Below are positions 23,417-32,671 of a DNA stretch of 64,000 bases, piece after piece; position 1 is the first letter of the stretch, and each line of letters begins with the position of its first letter. This stretch comes from JBBQWS01 sp038210415 (GTDB lineage: Bacteria; Actinomycetota; Actinomycetes; Prado026): NCBI GenBank assembly GCA_038210415.1, contig JBBQWS010000009.1:14643-78642 (forward strand), given 5' to 3'. The notes beneath the pieces are model-generated. The model saw only the letters and a program-made list of their open reading frames with translations, was not told where the DNA came from and ran no database searches. Position numbers and translations under genes: made by a program.

Positions 23417-24718
23417 GTGCCCGCGATCGTGCTCGTCGGCGCCCAATGGGGCGACGAAGGCAAGGGCAAGGCCACCGATCTGCTCGGCGGCGTCGTCGAC
23501 TACGTCGTGAAGTTCAACGGTGGCAACAACGCCGGTCACACGATCGTCATCGACGGCGAGAAGTACGCCCTGCACCTGCTGCCGTCGGGCATCTTGTCGC
23601 CCGGGGTCGTCCCGGTCATCGGCAACGGTGTCGTGATCGACCTGTCGGTGCTCTTCCACGAGCTCGACCAGCTCGACGCCCGCGGCATCGACACCTCGCG
23701 CCTGGTCGTCAGTGCCAACGCCCACATCGTGGCGTCGTACAACCGCACGCTCGACAAGGTGACCGAGCGCTTCCTCGGCTCGCGGCGCATCGGTACGACC
23801 GGGCGCGGCATCGGCCCGACGTACGCCGACAAGATGAACCGCGTCGGCATCCGGGTGCAGGACCTGTTCGACGAGAAGATCCTGCGGCAGAAGGTCGAAG
23901 GCGCGCTGGCGCAGAAGAACCAGCTGCTGGTCAAGGTCTACAACCGCCGTGCGGTCACGGTCGACTCGGTCGTCGCCGAGCTGCTGTCGTACGCCGACCG
24001 GCTGCGGCCGATGGTGGCTGACGCGTCGCTGCTGCTAGGGAACGCGCTCGACGCCGGAAAGACGGTGCTCCTCGAGGGCGGTCAGGCAACCCTGCTCGAC
24101 GTCGACCACGGCACGTACCCGTTCGTCACGTCGTCGAACGCCACGGCGGGCGGGGCGTGCACCGGGTCCGGCATTCCGCCCGGCCGGGTCGACCGCGTGA
24201 TCGCCATCGTCAAGGCGTACACCACCCGGGTCGGCGAGGGGCCGTTCCCGACCGAGCTGTTCGACGCTGACGGCCAGCGGCTGCGAGACGTCGGCGCGGA
24301 GTTCGGCACCACGACCGGCCGACCCCGCCGCTGCGGCTGGTACGACGCGCCGATCGCCCGCTATGCCGCCCGGATCAACGGCGTCACCGACTTCGTGCTC
24401 ACCAAGCTCGACGTCCTCACCGGCTTCGAGCAGATCCCCGTCTGCGTGGCGTACGACGTCGAGGGCGTGCGGTTCGAGGAGCTTCCGGTCAGCCAGACCG
24501 ACTTCCACCACGCGGTGCCGGTGTACGAGCAGTTCCCGGGCTGGACCGAGGACATCTCGGGCTGCCGGGCGCTGGCCGACCTGCCGCTCAACGCACAGGC
24601 CTACGTCGCGGCGCTGGAGAAGATCAGTGGCGCCCGGATCTCGGCCATCGGTGTGGGCCCGGGCCGAGAGCAGACGATCGTCCTGCACGACCTCGTCGGC
24701 GGTCGGCTCGGTGGCTGA
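23417..24718 (+). CDS. purA: Adenylosuccinate synthetase
   Basis: GTP-dependent condensation of IMP and aspartate to adenylosuccinate, the first committed step to AMP. QWGDEGKGKATD is the N-terminal P-loop/catalytic Asp motif, NAGHTI the catalytic His, GTTGRGIGPTYADK the IMP site, and GPGREQTI the C-terminal base-binding block. 433 residues. The start is GTG 23417 with GGGAG upstream; a 9-codon longer reading lacks support. The end overlaps the GNAT gene by 8 bases. Confidence 0.97.
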   Translation: MPAIVLVGAQWGDEGKGKATDLLGGVVDYVVKFNGGNNAGHTIVIDGEKYALHLLPSGILSPGVVPVIGNGVVIDLSVLFHELDQLDARGIDTSRLVVSANAHIVASYNRTLDKVTERFLGSRRIGTTGRGIGPTYADKMNRVGIRVQDLFDEKILRQKVEGALAQKNQLLVKVYNRRAVTVDSVVAELLSYADRLRPMVADASLLLGNALDAGKTVLLEGGQATLLDVDHGTYPFVTSSNATAGGACTGSGIPPGRVDRVIAIVKAYTTRVGEGPFPTELFDADGQRLRDVGAEFGTTTGRPRRCGWYDAPIARYAARINGVTDFVLTKLDVLTGFEQIPVCVAYDVEGVRFEELPVSQTDFHHAVPVYEQFPGWTEDISGCRALADLPLNAQAYVAALEKISGARISAIGVGPGREQTIVLHDLVGGRLGG

Positions 24719-25307
24719 GCGGCCCGGTCCGGTCGTCCTGACCGGCCGGTACGTGCGGGTCGAGCCGTTGACCCTCGACCACGTGCCCGATCTCGCGGCC
24801 GCGACGGCGGGCGACGACCAGGTGTGGCAGTGGATCACGACGCCCCCGACCGACGAGCCGGGGGTGCGGGCCATCGTCGAGACGGCGCTGGCCGAGCGCG
24901 ACCTGGGCACCCGGTGGCCGTGGGCCGTGGTCGATCTGGCGAGCGGTCGGGCGGTCGGCTCGTCGTCGTTCCTCGACATCGAGCCGGCCGACGAGCGGAT
25001 CGAGATCGGCTGGACGTTCTACGCGTGCTCGGTGTGGCGCTCGCCGGTCAACACCGAGACCAAGCTGCTGCTGCTGGGCCACGCGTTCGAGACGCTCGGG
25101 TACGAACGCGTGATGTTCAAGACGCACCACCGCAACGAACGGTCGCAAGCGGCCATCGCGCGGCTCGGGGCCGTGTACGAGGGCACGTTCCGGCACCACC
25201 GCCTGCACTGGGACGGCAGTCGCCGGTCGTCGGTGTTCTACTCGATCCTGTCCGCGGAGTGGCCAGCCGTGCGTGACAGGCTGTCGGAACGCCTGGCCGC
25301 GGGCTGA
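24711..25307 (+). CDS. GNAT family N-acetyltransferase
   Basis: 198 residues of the RimJ/RimL-like GNAT branch, which acetylates amino groups of proteins or small molecules from acetyl-CoA. Marks are the N-terminal LTGRYVRVEPLTLDHVPDL, VGSSSFLDIEPADERIEIGWTF, and the acetyl-CoA helix region with KLLLLGHAFETLGYERVMFKTHHRNERSQAAIARLGA. Start GTG 24711 overlaps the purA stop (GTGGCTGA), which implies coupled translation. The acceptor is unknown. Confidence 0.88.
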   Translation: MAERPGPVVLTGRYVRVEPLTLDHVPDLAAATAGDDQVWQWITTPPTDEPGVRAIVETALAERDLGTRWPWAVVDLASGRAVGSSSFLDIEPADERIEIGWTFYACSVWRSPVNTETKLLLLGHAFETLGYERVMFKTHHRNERSQAAIARLGAVYEGTFRHHRLHWDGSRRSSVFYSILSAEWPAVRDRLSERLAAG

Positions 25308-25342
25308 CACACTGTCACTCGCGCAGCGGGTGGGACCACTCG

Positions 25343-25348
25343 TACGCT
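25343..25348 (+). promoter_or_regulatory. Likely -10 element of a leaderless aminotransferase transcript
   Basis: TACGCT matches TANNNT and ends 7 bases before the ATG at 25356; there is no Shine-Dalgarno. The -35 region is not recognisable. Confidence 0.4.
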
Positions 25349-25355
25349 GTGCCCC

Positions 25356-26705
25356 ATGACGATTCCCACGCCTGACCCTGCTCGCGGCGCCGAGGTCTAC
25401 GCGCTCGACCGCGCGCACGTCTTCCACTCCTGGTCGGCCCAGGCCGCGCTCAACCCGATGCTGATCGCCGGAGCCGAGGGCTCGTACGTCTGGGACTACG
25501 ACGGCAACCGCTTCCTCGACTTCTCGTCGCAGCTGGTCAACGTCAACATCGGGCACCAGCACCCGAAGGTCGTCGCGGCGATCCAGGAGCAGGCCGGTCG
25601 GCTGGCCACCATCGCCCCTCAGCACGCGAACGACGCGCGCGGCGAGGCGGCGCAGCGGATCGCGGGGCTCGCCCCCGACGGGCTGAACAAGGTCTTCTTC
25701 ACCAACGGTGGCGCTGACGCGGTCGAGAACGCGATCCGGATGGCCCGGCTGCACACCAACAAGCACAAGGTGCTGAGCTTCTACCGCTCGTACCACGGCA
25801 ACACCGGCGCAGCGATCACGGCCACCGGCGACCCGCGGCGCTGGCCGAACGAGTTCGCGGCCGGCCACGTCCACTTCTTCGGCCCGTACCTCTACCGGTC
25901 GTCGTTCTGGGCGACCACCGAGGCCGAGGAGACCGAGCGGGCGCTCGCGCACCTCGAGCAGGTCATCCAGTTCGAGGGTCCGGCGACGATCGCGGCGGTG
26001 CTGCTGGAGTCGGTCGTGGGTACGGCCGGGGTGCTGATCCCGCCGCCCGGCTACCTGGCCGGCGTCCGAGCCCTGTGCGACAAGTACGGCATCGTCTACA
26101 TCGCCGACGAGGTGATGTCCGGGTTCGGCCGCACCGGGGCATGGTTCGCGTTCGAGCACTTCGACGTCGTCCCGGACCTGATCGCGTTCGCGAAGGGGTC
26201 CAACTCCGGCTACATCCCGGTGGGCGGGGTGGTCATCAGCGACGCGATCGCGGCGACGTTCGACACCCGGGTCTTCCCCGGCGGGCTCACCTACTCGGGG
26301 CACCCGATCGCCTGCGCGTCCATCGTCGCGTCGATCGACGCGATGAAGGAGGAGGGCATCGTCGAGAACGCGGCCCGCATCGGCGAGGCGGTGCTCGGGC
26401 CCGGCCTGCGCGAGCTGGCCGACCGCCACCCGGTGATCGGCGAGGTGCGCGGGCTCGGTGTGTTCTGGGCGCTCGACCTCGTGTCGAACCGGGCGACCCG
26501 CGAGATGCTCGCGCCGTACGGCGGCACGTCGCCCGCGATGACCGAGCTGGTCGCAGAGGCGAAGAAGCGCGGCATGCTGCCGTTCACCAACTTCAACCGG
26601 CTGCACGTCGTGCCGCCCTGCACGGTGACCGACGCGGAGGCCAAGGAAGGCCTGGCCATCCTCGACGAGGTCTTCACCATCGTCGACCGCCACTACCACG
26701 TCTGA
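25356..26705 (+). CDS. Class III PLP-dependent aminotransferase
   Basis: 449 residues of the omega-amino acid:pyruvate/beta-alanine transaminase group. The PLP lysine is K280 in FAKGSNSGYIPVGG; ADEVMSGFGRTG holds the cofactor Asp, FFTNGGADAVENAIRMAR the phosphate cup, and SFYRSYHGNTGAA the aromatic stack. Such enzymes move the terminal amino group of beta-alanine, GABA, taurine or similar compounds to pyruvate or 2-oxoglutarate. It is followed directly by repeat copy A and the amidohydrolase, which may use related metabolites. The substrate is not settled by sequence. Confidence 0.9.
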   Translation: MTIPTPDPARGAEVYALDRAHVFHSWSAQAALNPMLIAGAEGSYVWDYDGNRFLDFSSQLVNVNIGHQHPKVVAAIQEQAGRLATIAPQHANDARGEAAQRIAGLAPDGLNKVFFTNGGADAVENAIRMARLHTNKHKVLSFYRSYHGNTGAAITATGDPRRWPNEFAAGHVHFFGPYLYRSSFWATTEAEETERALAHLEQVIQFEGPATIAAVLLESVVGTAGVLIPPPGYLAGVRALCDKYGIVYIADEVMSGFGRTGAWFAFEHFDVVPDLIAFAKGSNSGYIPVGGVVISDAIAATFDTRVFPGGLTYSGHPIACASIVASIDAMKEEGIVENAARIGEAVLGPGLRELADRHPVIGEVRGLGVFWALDLVSNRATREMLAPYGGTSPAMTELVAEAKKRGMLPFTNFNRLHVVPPCTVTDAEAKEGLAILDEVFTIVDRHYHV

Positions 26706-26713
26706 CCCCCCTT

Positions 26714-26812
26714 CCCGCCACAAGGGTCCCCCCATGCCGCTAGGCCGCGGTTCAGGGACCATCACGACTTGCCCGGGATGTGTCCCTCTGCTGTGTGCGC
26801 CCTGGTGGCGGG
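26714..26812. repeat. Palindromic repeat, copy A (decayed right arm)
   Basis: The left arm at 26714-26743 contains CCGCCACAAGGG followed by TCCCCCC and ATGCCGCTAG, as in copies B, C and D. Only a remnant of the right arm is left (GCCCTGGTGGCGGG, 26799-26812). It begins 8 bases after the aminotransferase stop. The GGGAAGG ribosome site of the next gene begins at its right edge. There is no coding capacity. Confidence 0.75.
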
Positions 26813-26825
26813 AAGGTTGGTGCAG

Positions 26826-28073
26826 ATGACGGGGCGGACGACGGTTGTTCGGGCCGGGCGGGTGCTCGACGTCGACGACGGGAGCCAGCGTCAGGGGCTG
26901 GCGGTGGTCATCGTCGACGGCCGGATCGCCGAGGTCACCACGGTGGCCAGCGCGCCGACTGACGCGTTGGTCGTCGACGCGGCCGAACTCACCCTGCTGC
27001 CCGGCCTGATCGACTGCCACACGCACCTGGTCGGTGAGCCCGACGGTGGGCACGGGTACGCCGAGCTGATCACGCGTAGCGGCGCCCAGGAGGCCCTCTC
27101 GGGGGTACGCAACGCCCGCGCCACGCTGCGAGCGGGCTTCACCACGGTGCGCGACCTCGGCACGTTCCGGGCGTTCGTCGACGTTGCGCTCCGCGACGCC
27201 ATCTCGGCCGGGCACGTCGAGGGGCCGCGCATGCTGACCACAGGAGGCTTCCTCACCTGCAGCGGCGGCGGGGGCGACATCACCGGGCTGGCCGTCGACG
27301 TCGACTCGGTGCTGCCGCGCGACCTGCGGATCGGCGTTGCCGACACGGTCGACGAGGTACGTAGCGCCGTCCGCCGGCTGATCGGCGGTGGGGCGGACCT
27401 GATCAAGGTGATCGCGACGGGCGCGGTCATGACGGAGGGGACGACCCCGGGCGCGCCCGAGTTCACCGAGGAACAGCTCCGGGTGGCGGTGGAGGAGGCG
27501 GCCCTGCTCGGCACGTACGTCGCTGCCCATGCGCACGGCGCCGAGGGGATCAAGCGGGCCGTCCGCGCGGGGGTCCGGTCGATCGAGCACGGCTCGCTCA
27601 TGGACGACGAGTCGATCGAGCTGATGCTCGCCGCCGGTACCTTCCTCGTGGCCGACGTCTACGACGGCGACTACATCAAGGAGCAGGGGACCCTGCACGG
27701 CTGGTCCGCCAACGTCATGCGCAAGAACGACGAGACGACGGACGCCCAGCGCGACGCCTTCGCCAAGTGCGTCGCGCGGGGGGTACGGATCGCGTACGGC
27801 ACCGACAGCGGCATCTACCCGCACGGGTGGAACGCCAGGCAGTTCGCTTACCAGGTGCGGCACGGGCAGACTCCGCTCGCAGCCATCCGCTCGGCGACCG
27901 CGACTGCGGCGGAGCTCCTCCGGCTCGACGGTCAGGTGGGTCGGATCGCCCCCGGTCACCACGGTGACCTGATCGGCGTGTCGGGCGATCCGCTGGTCGA
28001 CGTGCGCCTGCTCGAGGACGTCCGGCTGGTCGTCCAGGGCGGCCGCTGCGTCGACCTCGGCCGGGGCCGGTAG
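26826..28073 (+). CDS. Metal-dependent amidohydrolase (imidazolonepropionase/prolidase-like)
   Basis: 415 residues of the amidohydrolase superfamily with a TIM-barrel. DCHTHL (His65, His67) gives two metal ligands; LIKVIATGAV carries the bridging lysine, AAHAHG and SIEHGS two more histidines, and AYGTDSG the catalytic Asp, a complete binuclear set. The N-terminal beta-sandwich piece (RTTVVRAGRVLDV) and the C-terminal one (GRIAPGHHGDLIGVSGDPL) are typical. Related enzymes include Xaa-Pro and Xaa-Arg dipeptidases. Start is ATG after GGGAAGG. Its stop TAG is part of the purD -10. Confidence 0.9.
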   Translation: MTGRTTVVRAGRVLDVDDGSQRQGLAVVIVDGRIAEVTTVASAPTDALVVDAAELTLLPGLIDCHTHLVGEPDGGHGYAELITRSGAQEALSGVRNARATLRAGFTTVRDLGTFRAFVDVALRDAISAGHVEGPRMLTTGGFLTCSGGGGDITGLAVDVDSVLPRDLRIGVADTVDEVRSAVRRLIGGGADLIKVIATGAVMTEGTTPGAPEFTEEQLRVAVEEAALLGTYVAAHAHGAEGIKRAVRAGVRSIEHGSLMDDESIELMLAAGTFLVADVYDGDYIKEQGTLHGWSANVMRKNDETTDAQRDAFAKCVARGVRIAYGTDSGIYPHGWNARQFAYQVRHGQTPLAAIRSATATAAELLRLDGQVGRIAPGHHGDLIGVSGDPLVDVRLLEDVRLVVQGGRCVDLGRGR

Positions 28074-28076
28074 ATT
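28071..28076 (+). promoter_or_regulatory. Likely -10 element of leaderless purD
   Basis: TAGATT matches TANNNT and ends 8 bases before the GTG of purD. Its first three bases are the stop codon of the amidohydrolase gene, so the promoter is embedded in the upstream coding end. Confidence 0.4.
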
Positions 28077-28084
28077 CACCGCCT

Positions 28085-29353
28085 GTGAAGGTGTTCGTGG
28101 TCGGCGGCGGTGCTCGCGAGCACGCCATAGTCCGATCCCTCTCCCAGGACCCGACGGTCACCGCGCTGGCCTGCGCCCCCGGCAACGCCGGCATCGGCGC
28201 CTCGGCAGAGCTCCTGCCGCTCGACGCCGGCGATCCGCAGGCGGTGGCGGACCTGGCCGTGCGCTGGGGGGCCGACTTCGTCATCATCGGGCCGGAGGGC
28301 CCGCTCGTCGCTGGCGCGGCCGACGCTGTCCGATCCCGCGGCATCGTCTGTTTCGGCCCGTCTGCTTCGGCGGCCCGGCTCGAGGGCAGCAAAGCGTTCG
28401 CCAAGGACGTGATGGCCGAGGCCGGCGTGCCGACGGCGATGGCCCACGTGTGCGACACGGCGGAGCAGGTGGCCGCGGCGCTCGACGCGTTCGGGCCGCC
28501 GTACGTCGTGAAGGACGACGGGCTGGCCGCCGGCAAGGGAGTCGTCGTCACTGGCGACCGGGACGAGGCGTTGGCGCACGCCGCTGCCTCCGGCACCGTC
28601 GTCGTCGAGGAGTTCCTCGACGGCCCCGAGGTCTCGCTGTTCTGCATCACCGACGGCGAGACCGTGGTCCCGCTGCAGCCGGCGCAGGACTTCAAGCGGG
28701 TCGGCGACGGTGACCAGGGCCCGAACACCGGGGGCATGGGCGCGTACTCCCCGCTGCCCTGGGCGCCGGCGTCACTGGTCGACGACGTCGTGGCCCGGAT
28801 CGTCCAGCCCACGGTCGACGAGCTGTACCGGCGCGGCACCCCGTTCAGCGGGGTCGTCTATGCGGGCCTGGCACTGACGAGCAACGGCCCCCGGGTGATC
28901 GAGTTCAACGCGCGGTTCGGCGACCCGGAGACGCAGGTGGTGCTGGCCAGGCTCGAGTCGCCGCTGCTGGGGCTGCTGCATGCCGCCGCCGTGGGCAGGC
29001 TGGGCGAGATCGAGCCGCCGAGGTGGTCCGACCGGGCTGCCGTCACGGTCGTCGTCGCCGCCGCCGACTACCCGTCGGCCCCACGTACGGGGGACCCCGT
29101 CGAGGGCCTGGCCGAGGCCGCCGAGGTACCGGGCGCGTACGTGCTGCATGCGGGCACCGCGCTCGATGCTGACGGTGCGCTGGTCAGCGCCGGCGGCCGG
29201 GTGCTGTCGGTGGTGGGCACCGGACGCGACCTCGCCGCTGCCCGAGCGACGGCGTACGAGGCGGTGGCGGCGATCCGGCTGGCCGGCTCGCACCACCGCG
29301 GCGACATCGCGCTCGCCGCGGCGCTGGCCGCCGCTGAGTCTGCGCGACAATAG
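28085..29353 (+). CDS. purD: Phosphoribosylamine-glycine ligase (GAR synthetase)
   Basis: ATP-grasp ligase that joins 5-phosphoribosylamine and glycine, step 2 of purine synthesis. VFVVGGGAREHAI is the N-terminal motif, VVKDDGLAAGKGVVV the ATP-grasp lysine loop, and QDFKRVGDGDQGPNTGGMGAYSP the family signature; NARFGDPETQ carries metal ligands. 422 residues, complete. Start GTG without ribosome site, consistent with a leaderless message. purB follows after 4 bases. Confidence 0.97.
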   Translation: MKVFVVGGGAREHAIVRSLSQDPTVTALACAPGNAGIGASAELLPLDAGDPQAVADLAVRWGADFVIIGPEGPLVAGAADAVRSRGIVCFGPSASAARLEGSKAFAKDVMAEAGVPTAMAHVCDTAEQVAAALDAFGPPYVVKDDGLAAGKGVVVTGDRDEALAHAAASGTVVVEEFLDGPEVSLFCITDGETVVPLQPAQDFKRVGDGDQGPNTGGMGAYSPLPWAPASLVDDVVARIVQPTVDELYRRGTPFSGVVYAGLALTSNGPRVIEFNARFGDPETQVVLARLESPLLGLLHAAAVGRLGEIEPPRWSDRAAVTVVVAAADYPSAPRTGDPVEGLAEAAEVPGAYVLHAGTALDADGALVSAGGRVLSVVGTGRDLAAARATAYEAVAAIRLAGSHHRGDIALAAALAAAESARQ

Positions 29354-29357
29354 CCCC

Positions 29358-30788
29358 GTGACGAAGCCGCTGACCGCGAACGTCCTGGCCGCCCGCTACG
29401 CGTCCACCTCGATGGCCGTGCTGTGGTCGCCCGAGCACAAGATCGTGCTCGAGCGCCAGCTCTGGCTCGCGGTGATGACCGCGCAGGCCGACCTCGGGGT
29501 CGACGTACCCGAGGGTGCGGTCGACGCGTACGCCAAGGTGCTCGACACCGTCGACCTGGCCTCGATCGCCGAACGCGAGCGGGTCACCCGGCACGACGTG
29601 AAGGCCCGGATCGAGGAGTTCAACGCGCTCGCCGGGTACGAGCAGATCCACAAGGGCATGACGTCGCGCGACCTCACCGAGAACGTCGAGCAGCTGCAGG
29701 TGCTCGGTGCGCTGCTGCTCGTCCGCGACAAGGCGGTCGCGGCGCTCGCGCGGCTGGCCGATCTCGCGGCCCAGCACGACGCCACCGTCATCGCCGGCCG
29801 CTCGCACAACGTCGCGGCGCAGGCGACGACGCTGGGCAAGCGGTTCGCGTCCGCAGCCGAGGAACTGCTCGTCGCCTTCGACCGGGTGGAGGACCTGATC
29901 GGCCGCTATCCGTTGCGTGGCATCAAAGGGCCGGTCGGTACGGCGCAGGACCAGCTCGACCTGCTCGGCGGCGACTCGGCCAAGCTGGCCGAGCTCGAGC
30001 GTCGGGTAGCCGGGCACCTCGGCTTCGACCGGGTGCTGACGAGCGTCGGCCAGGTCTACCCGCGTTCGCTCGACTTCGACGTGCTGTCGTCGCTGGTCCA
30101 GCTGGCGGCCGGCCCGTCGTCGCTGGCCACGACGATCCGGCTGATGGCCGGCAACGAGACCGTGACCGAGGGTTTCAAGGCCGGCCAGGTCGGTTCCTCG
30201 GCCATGCCCCACAAGATGAACACCCGCTCCTGCGAACGCGTCAACGGGCTAGCGGTCGTGCTGCGTGGCTACCTCTCGATGGTCGGCGAGCTGGCCGGCG
30301 ACCAGTGGAACGAGGGCGACGTGTCGTGCTCCGTCGTCCGCCGAGTCGCGTTGCCCGACGCGTTCTTCGCCCTCGACGGCCTGTTCGAGACGTTCCTCAC
30401 CGTGCTCGACGAGTTCGGGGCGTTCCCCGCGGTCATCGAGCGCGAGCTGTCGCGCTACCTCCCGTTCCTTGCCACCAGCAAGGTGCTGATGGCCGCGGTA
30501 CGGCACGGCGTCGGCCGCGAGACCGCCCACGAGGCGATCAAGGAGCACGCCGTCGCGGTGGCCCTCGAGATGCGCGAGCAGGGTGCCGACCGCAACGAGC
30601 TGCTCGGCCGGCTCGCCGCCGACCCTCGGCTGGGCCTGACCGCGACCGATCTCGCCGCCCTCGTGGCCGAGCCGGTGACGTTCACCGGCGCCGCTGCGGC
30701 GCAGGTGGCCGCGGTGGTGCAGCGGGTGCTCGGCGTCGTGGCCGCGCACCCCGAAGCGGCCGCGTACGTCCCCGGCGCCATCCTGTGA
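29358..30788 (+). CDS. purB: Adenylosuccinate lyase
   Basis: Fumarase-superfamily lyase that cleaves adenylosuccinate to AMP and SAICAR to AICAR, steps in both AMP and IMP synthesis. The fumarate-lyase signature GSSAMPHKMN with the catalytic serine loop is near residues 278-287; GRSHNVAAQ carries the catalytic His, and TSRDLTENV is the conserved substrate block. 476 residues. Start GTG 29358, 4 bases after purD; a hexamer GACAAT directly upstream is a poor -10 match, so coupling to purD seems more likely. Confidence 0.96.
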   Translation: MTKPLTANVLAARYASTSMAVLWSPEHKIVLERQLWLAVMTAQADLGVDVPEGAVDAYAKVLDTVDLASIAERERVTRHDVKARIEEFNALAGYEQIHKGMTSRDLTENVEQLQVLGALLLVRDKAVAALARLADLAAQHDATVIAGRSHNVAAQATTLGKRFASAAEELLVAFDRVEDLIGRYPLRGIKGPVGTAQDQLDLLGGDSAKLAELERRVAGHLGFDRVLTSVGQVYPRSLDFDVLSSLVQLAAGPSSLATTIRLMAGNETVTEGFKAGQVGSSAMPHKMNTRSCERVNGLAVVLRGYLSMVGELAGDQWNEGDVSCSVVRRVALPDAFFALDGLFETFLTVLDEFGAFPAVIERELSRYLPFLATSKVLMAAVRHGVGRETAHEAIKEHAVAVALEMREQGADRNELLGRLAADPRLGLTATDLAALVAEPVTFTGAAAAQVAAVVQRVLGVVAAHPEAAAYVPGAIL

Positions 30789-30796
30789 CCCGCCGA

Positions 30797-30802
30797 TAGG
30801 GT
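30797..30802 (+). promoter_or_regulatory. Likely -10 element of leaderless purC
   Basis: TAGGGT fits TANNNT and ends 6 bases before the GTG of purC at 30809. The gap to purB is only 20 bases, so read-through from purB is also possible. Confidence 0.4.
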
Positions 30803-30808
30803 GAGCCC

Positions 30809-31672
30809 GTGACCGAGCCGCATGGGTATACCCACGCCTACAGCGGGAAGGTCCGCGATCTGTACGACCTTCCCGACGGCACGCTGCTGGTCGTCGCCTC
30901 CGACCGGATCTCCGCGTACGACTGGGTGCTGCCGAGCCTGATTCCCGACAAGGGCCGGATCCTCACGGCGCTCAGCCTGTGGTGGTTCGACCAGTTCTCC
31001 GACCTCGTGCCCGGCCACGTGCTGTCGACCGATGTGCCGCCGGAGTTCGCCGGCCGGGCCATGGTCTGCGAGCGGCTGCAGATGTTCCCGGTCGAGTGCG
31101 TGGTGCGTGGTTACCTCGCCGGGTCGGGGCTGGCCGACTACAGCGCGACCGGAGCGGTGTGCGGCGTGCGGCTGCCGCCCGGCCTCGTCGACGGCGACCG
31201 GTTGCCGGCGCCGATCTTCACCCCGGCGACCAAGGCGGCGCTCGGGGACCACGACGAGAACGTCGACTTCGACCACGTGGCCCGCACGGTCGGCGTCGAG
31301 GCTGCCGAACACCTGCGGGCGCTGAGCCTGGCGGTCTACGAGCGGGCCGAGGCCGTGGCCCGAGGCCGCGGCATCATCCTTGCCGACACCAAGCTCGAGT
31401 TCGGTCGCCGGGAGGACGGCACGATCGTCCTCGGCGACGAGGTGCTCACCCCCGACTCGTCCAGGTTCTGGCCGGCCGTCTCCTGGGCACCGGGTCACGC
31501 CCAGCCGTCCTTCGACAAGCAGTACGTCCGCGACTGGTTGACGTCGCCGGCGTCGGGCTGGGCCAAGGACTCCGGCAAACCGCCGCCGCCGTTGCCGGAC
31601 GACGTCGTCGCCCGAACGCGAGCCACGTATGTCGAGGCCTACGAGCGGCTGACCGGCCGCGCGTTCGTGTGA
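30809..31672 (+). CDS. purC: SAICAR synthetase
   Basis: Phosphoribosylaminoimidazole-succinocarboxamide synthase, which links CAIR and aspartate with ATP. SGKVRDLYDLPDGTLLVVASDRISAYD is split over the first 40 residues and forms the ATP and CAIR sites; LQMFPVECVVRGYLAGSG and LADTKLEFGRR are the family signatures. 287 residues, complete. Start is GTG. galE begins 22 bases downstream with its own ribosome site. Confidence 0.97.
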   Translation: MTEPHGYTHAYSGKVRDLYDLPDGTLLVVASDRISAYDWVLPSLIPDKGRILTALSLWWFDQFSDLVPGHVLSTDVPPEFAGRAMVCERLQMFPVECVVRGYLAGSGLADYSATGAVCGVRLPPGLVDGDRLPAPIFTPATKAALGDHDENVDFDHVARTVGVEAAEHLRALSLAVYERAEAVARGRGIILADTKLEFGRREDGTIVLGDEVLTPDSSRFWPAVSWAPGHAQPSFDKQYVRDWLTSPASGWAKDSGKPPPPLPDDVVARTRATYVEAYERLTGRAFV

Positions 31673-31694
31673 ACCGACCGAGGGGAATGCCCGC

Positions 31695-32660
31695 ATGACA
31701 TGGCTCGTCACCGGAGGCGCCGGCTACATCGGGGCCCATGTCACCCGCGCTCTCGAGGCGGCAGGTCTCGGGGTCGTCGTCCTCGACGACCTGTCCAGCG
31801 GCCATCGCAGCTTCGTCGCCGAGGGGACGGCCGTCGTCCAGGGGTCGGTCGTGGACCCGGCGACGGTCCGCTCGGTCCTCGCTGACCACGGCTGCACCGG
31901 TGTGATCCATCTGGCCGGCTTCAAGTACGCCGGGGTCTCGGTCGAGCGCCCGCTGCACACCTACGAGCAGAACGTCACGGGCATGCAGGTGCTGCTCGGC
32001 GCGATGACCGATCTCGGCGTCGACCAGCTGGTGTTCTCTTCGTCGGCCGCCTGCTACGGGTCACCGGACGTCGAGCTGGTGACCGAGGACCTCGTGACCC
32101 GCCCCGAGTCGCCGTACGGCGAGAGCAAGCTGATCGGCGAGTGGTTGATCCGCGACGTCGCTCGGGTGACCCCGTTGCGGCACACCTCGCTGAGGTACTT
32201 CAACGTCGTGGGCTCAGGGGCGCTCGACCTGTACGACACCAGCCCGCACAACCTGTTCCCCTTGGTGCTGAAGGCGTTGAGCGAGGGCCGTACCCCGATG
32301 GTGCGCGGCGACGACTACGCGACCCCGGACGGCTCGTGCGTGCGCGACTACGTGCACGTCTGCGACGTCGCTGACGCGCACGTCGCGGCGGCTGAGGCGC
32401 TGGCTGCGGGGAAGCCGCTCGAGCCGGTCTACAACCTCGGCAGCGGCGAAGGCCTGAGCGTGTTCGAGATCATGGCGGCGATGGCCCGCGTCACCGGCAT
32501 CGACTTCGTGCCGGCGATCGGCGACCGCCGTCCCGGGGACCCGGACCGGATCGTCGCCTCGGGGGCGCTGGCTGCCCGGGACCTCGGTTGGGTGCAGGCT
32601 CACACCGTCGACGAGATGGTCCGCTCCGCCTGGGACGCCTGGGCGACCGCTCCCCACTAA
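31695..32660 (+). CDS. galE: UDP-glucose 4-epimerase
   Basis: Extended SDR that interconverts UDP-glucose and UDP-galactose for envelope sugars and galactose use. The NAD motif is TGGAGYIGAH at residues 5-14, SSSAACYG is followed by the catalytic pair Tyr141/Lys145 in SPYGESK, and LRYFNVVG marks the substrate side. 321 residues. The ATG follows GAGGGGAA. Repeat copy B begins 11 bases after the stop. Confidence 0.92.
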   Translation: MTWLVTGGAGYIGAHVTRALEAAGLGVVVLDDLSSGHRSFVAEGTAVVQGSVVDPATVRSVLADHGCTGVIHLAGFKYAGVSVERPLHTYEQNVTGMQVLLGAMTDLGVDQLVFSSSAACYGSPDVELVTEDLVTRPESPYGESKLIGEWLIRDVARVTPLRHTSLRYFNVVGSGALDLYDTSPHNLFPLVLKALSEGRTPMVRGDDYATPDGSCVRDYVHVCDVADAHVAAAEALAAGKPLEPVYNLGSGEGLSVFEIMAAMARVTGIDFVPAIGDRRPGDPDRIVASGALAARDLGWVQAHTVDEMVRSAWDAWATAPH

Positions 32661-32671
32661 GACCCCCCCTT

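Noticed and set aside
24624..28079. Open frame of 1151 codons on the minus strand
   Set aside because: It lies antisense to purA, GNAT, aminotransferase and amidohydrolase genes with full motifs. The composition (Arg, His, Asp, Val rich) is that of a high-GC shadow frame.
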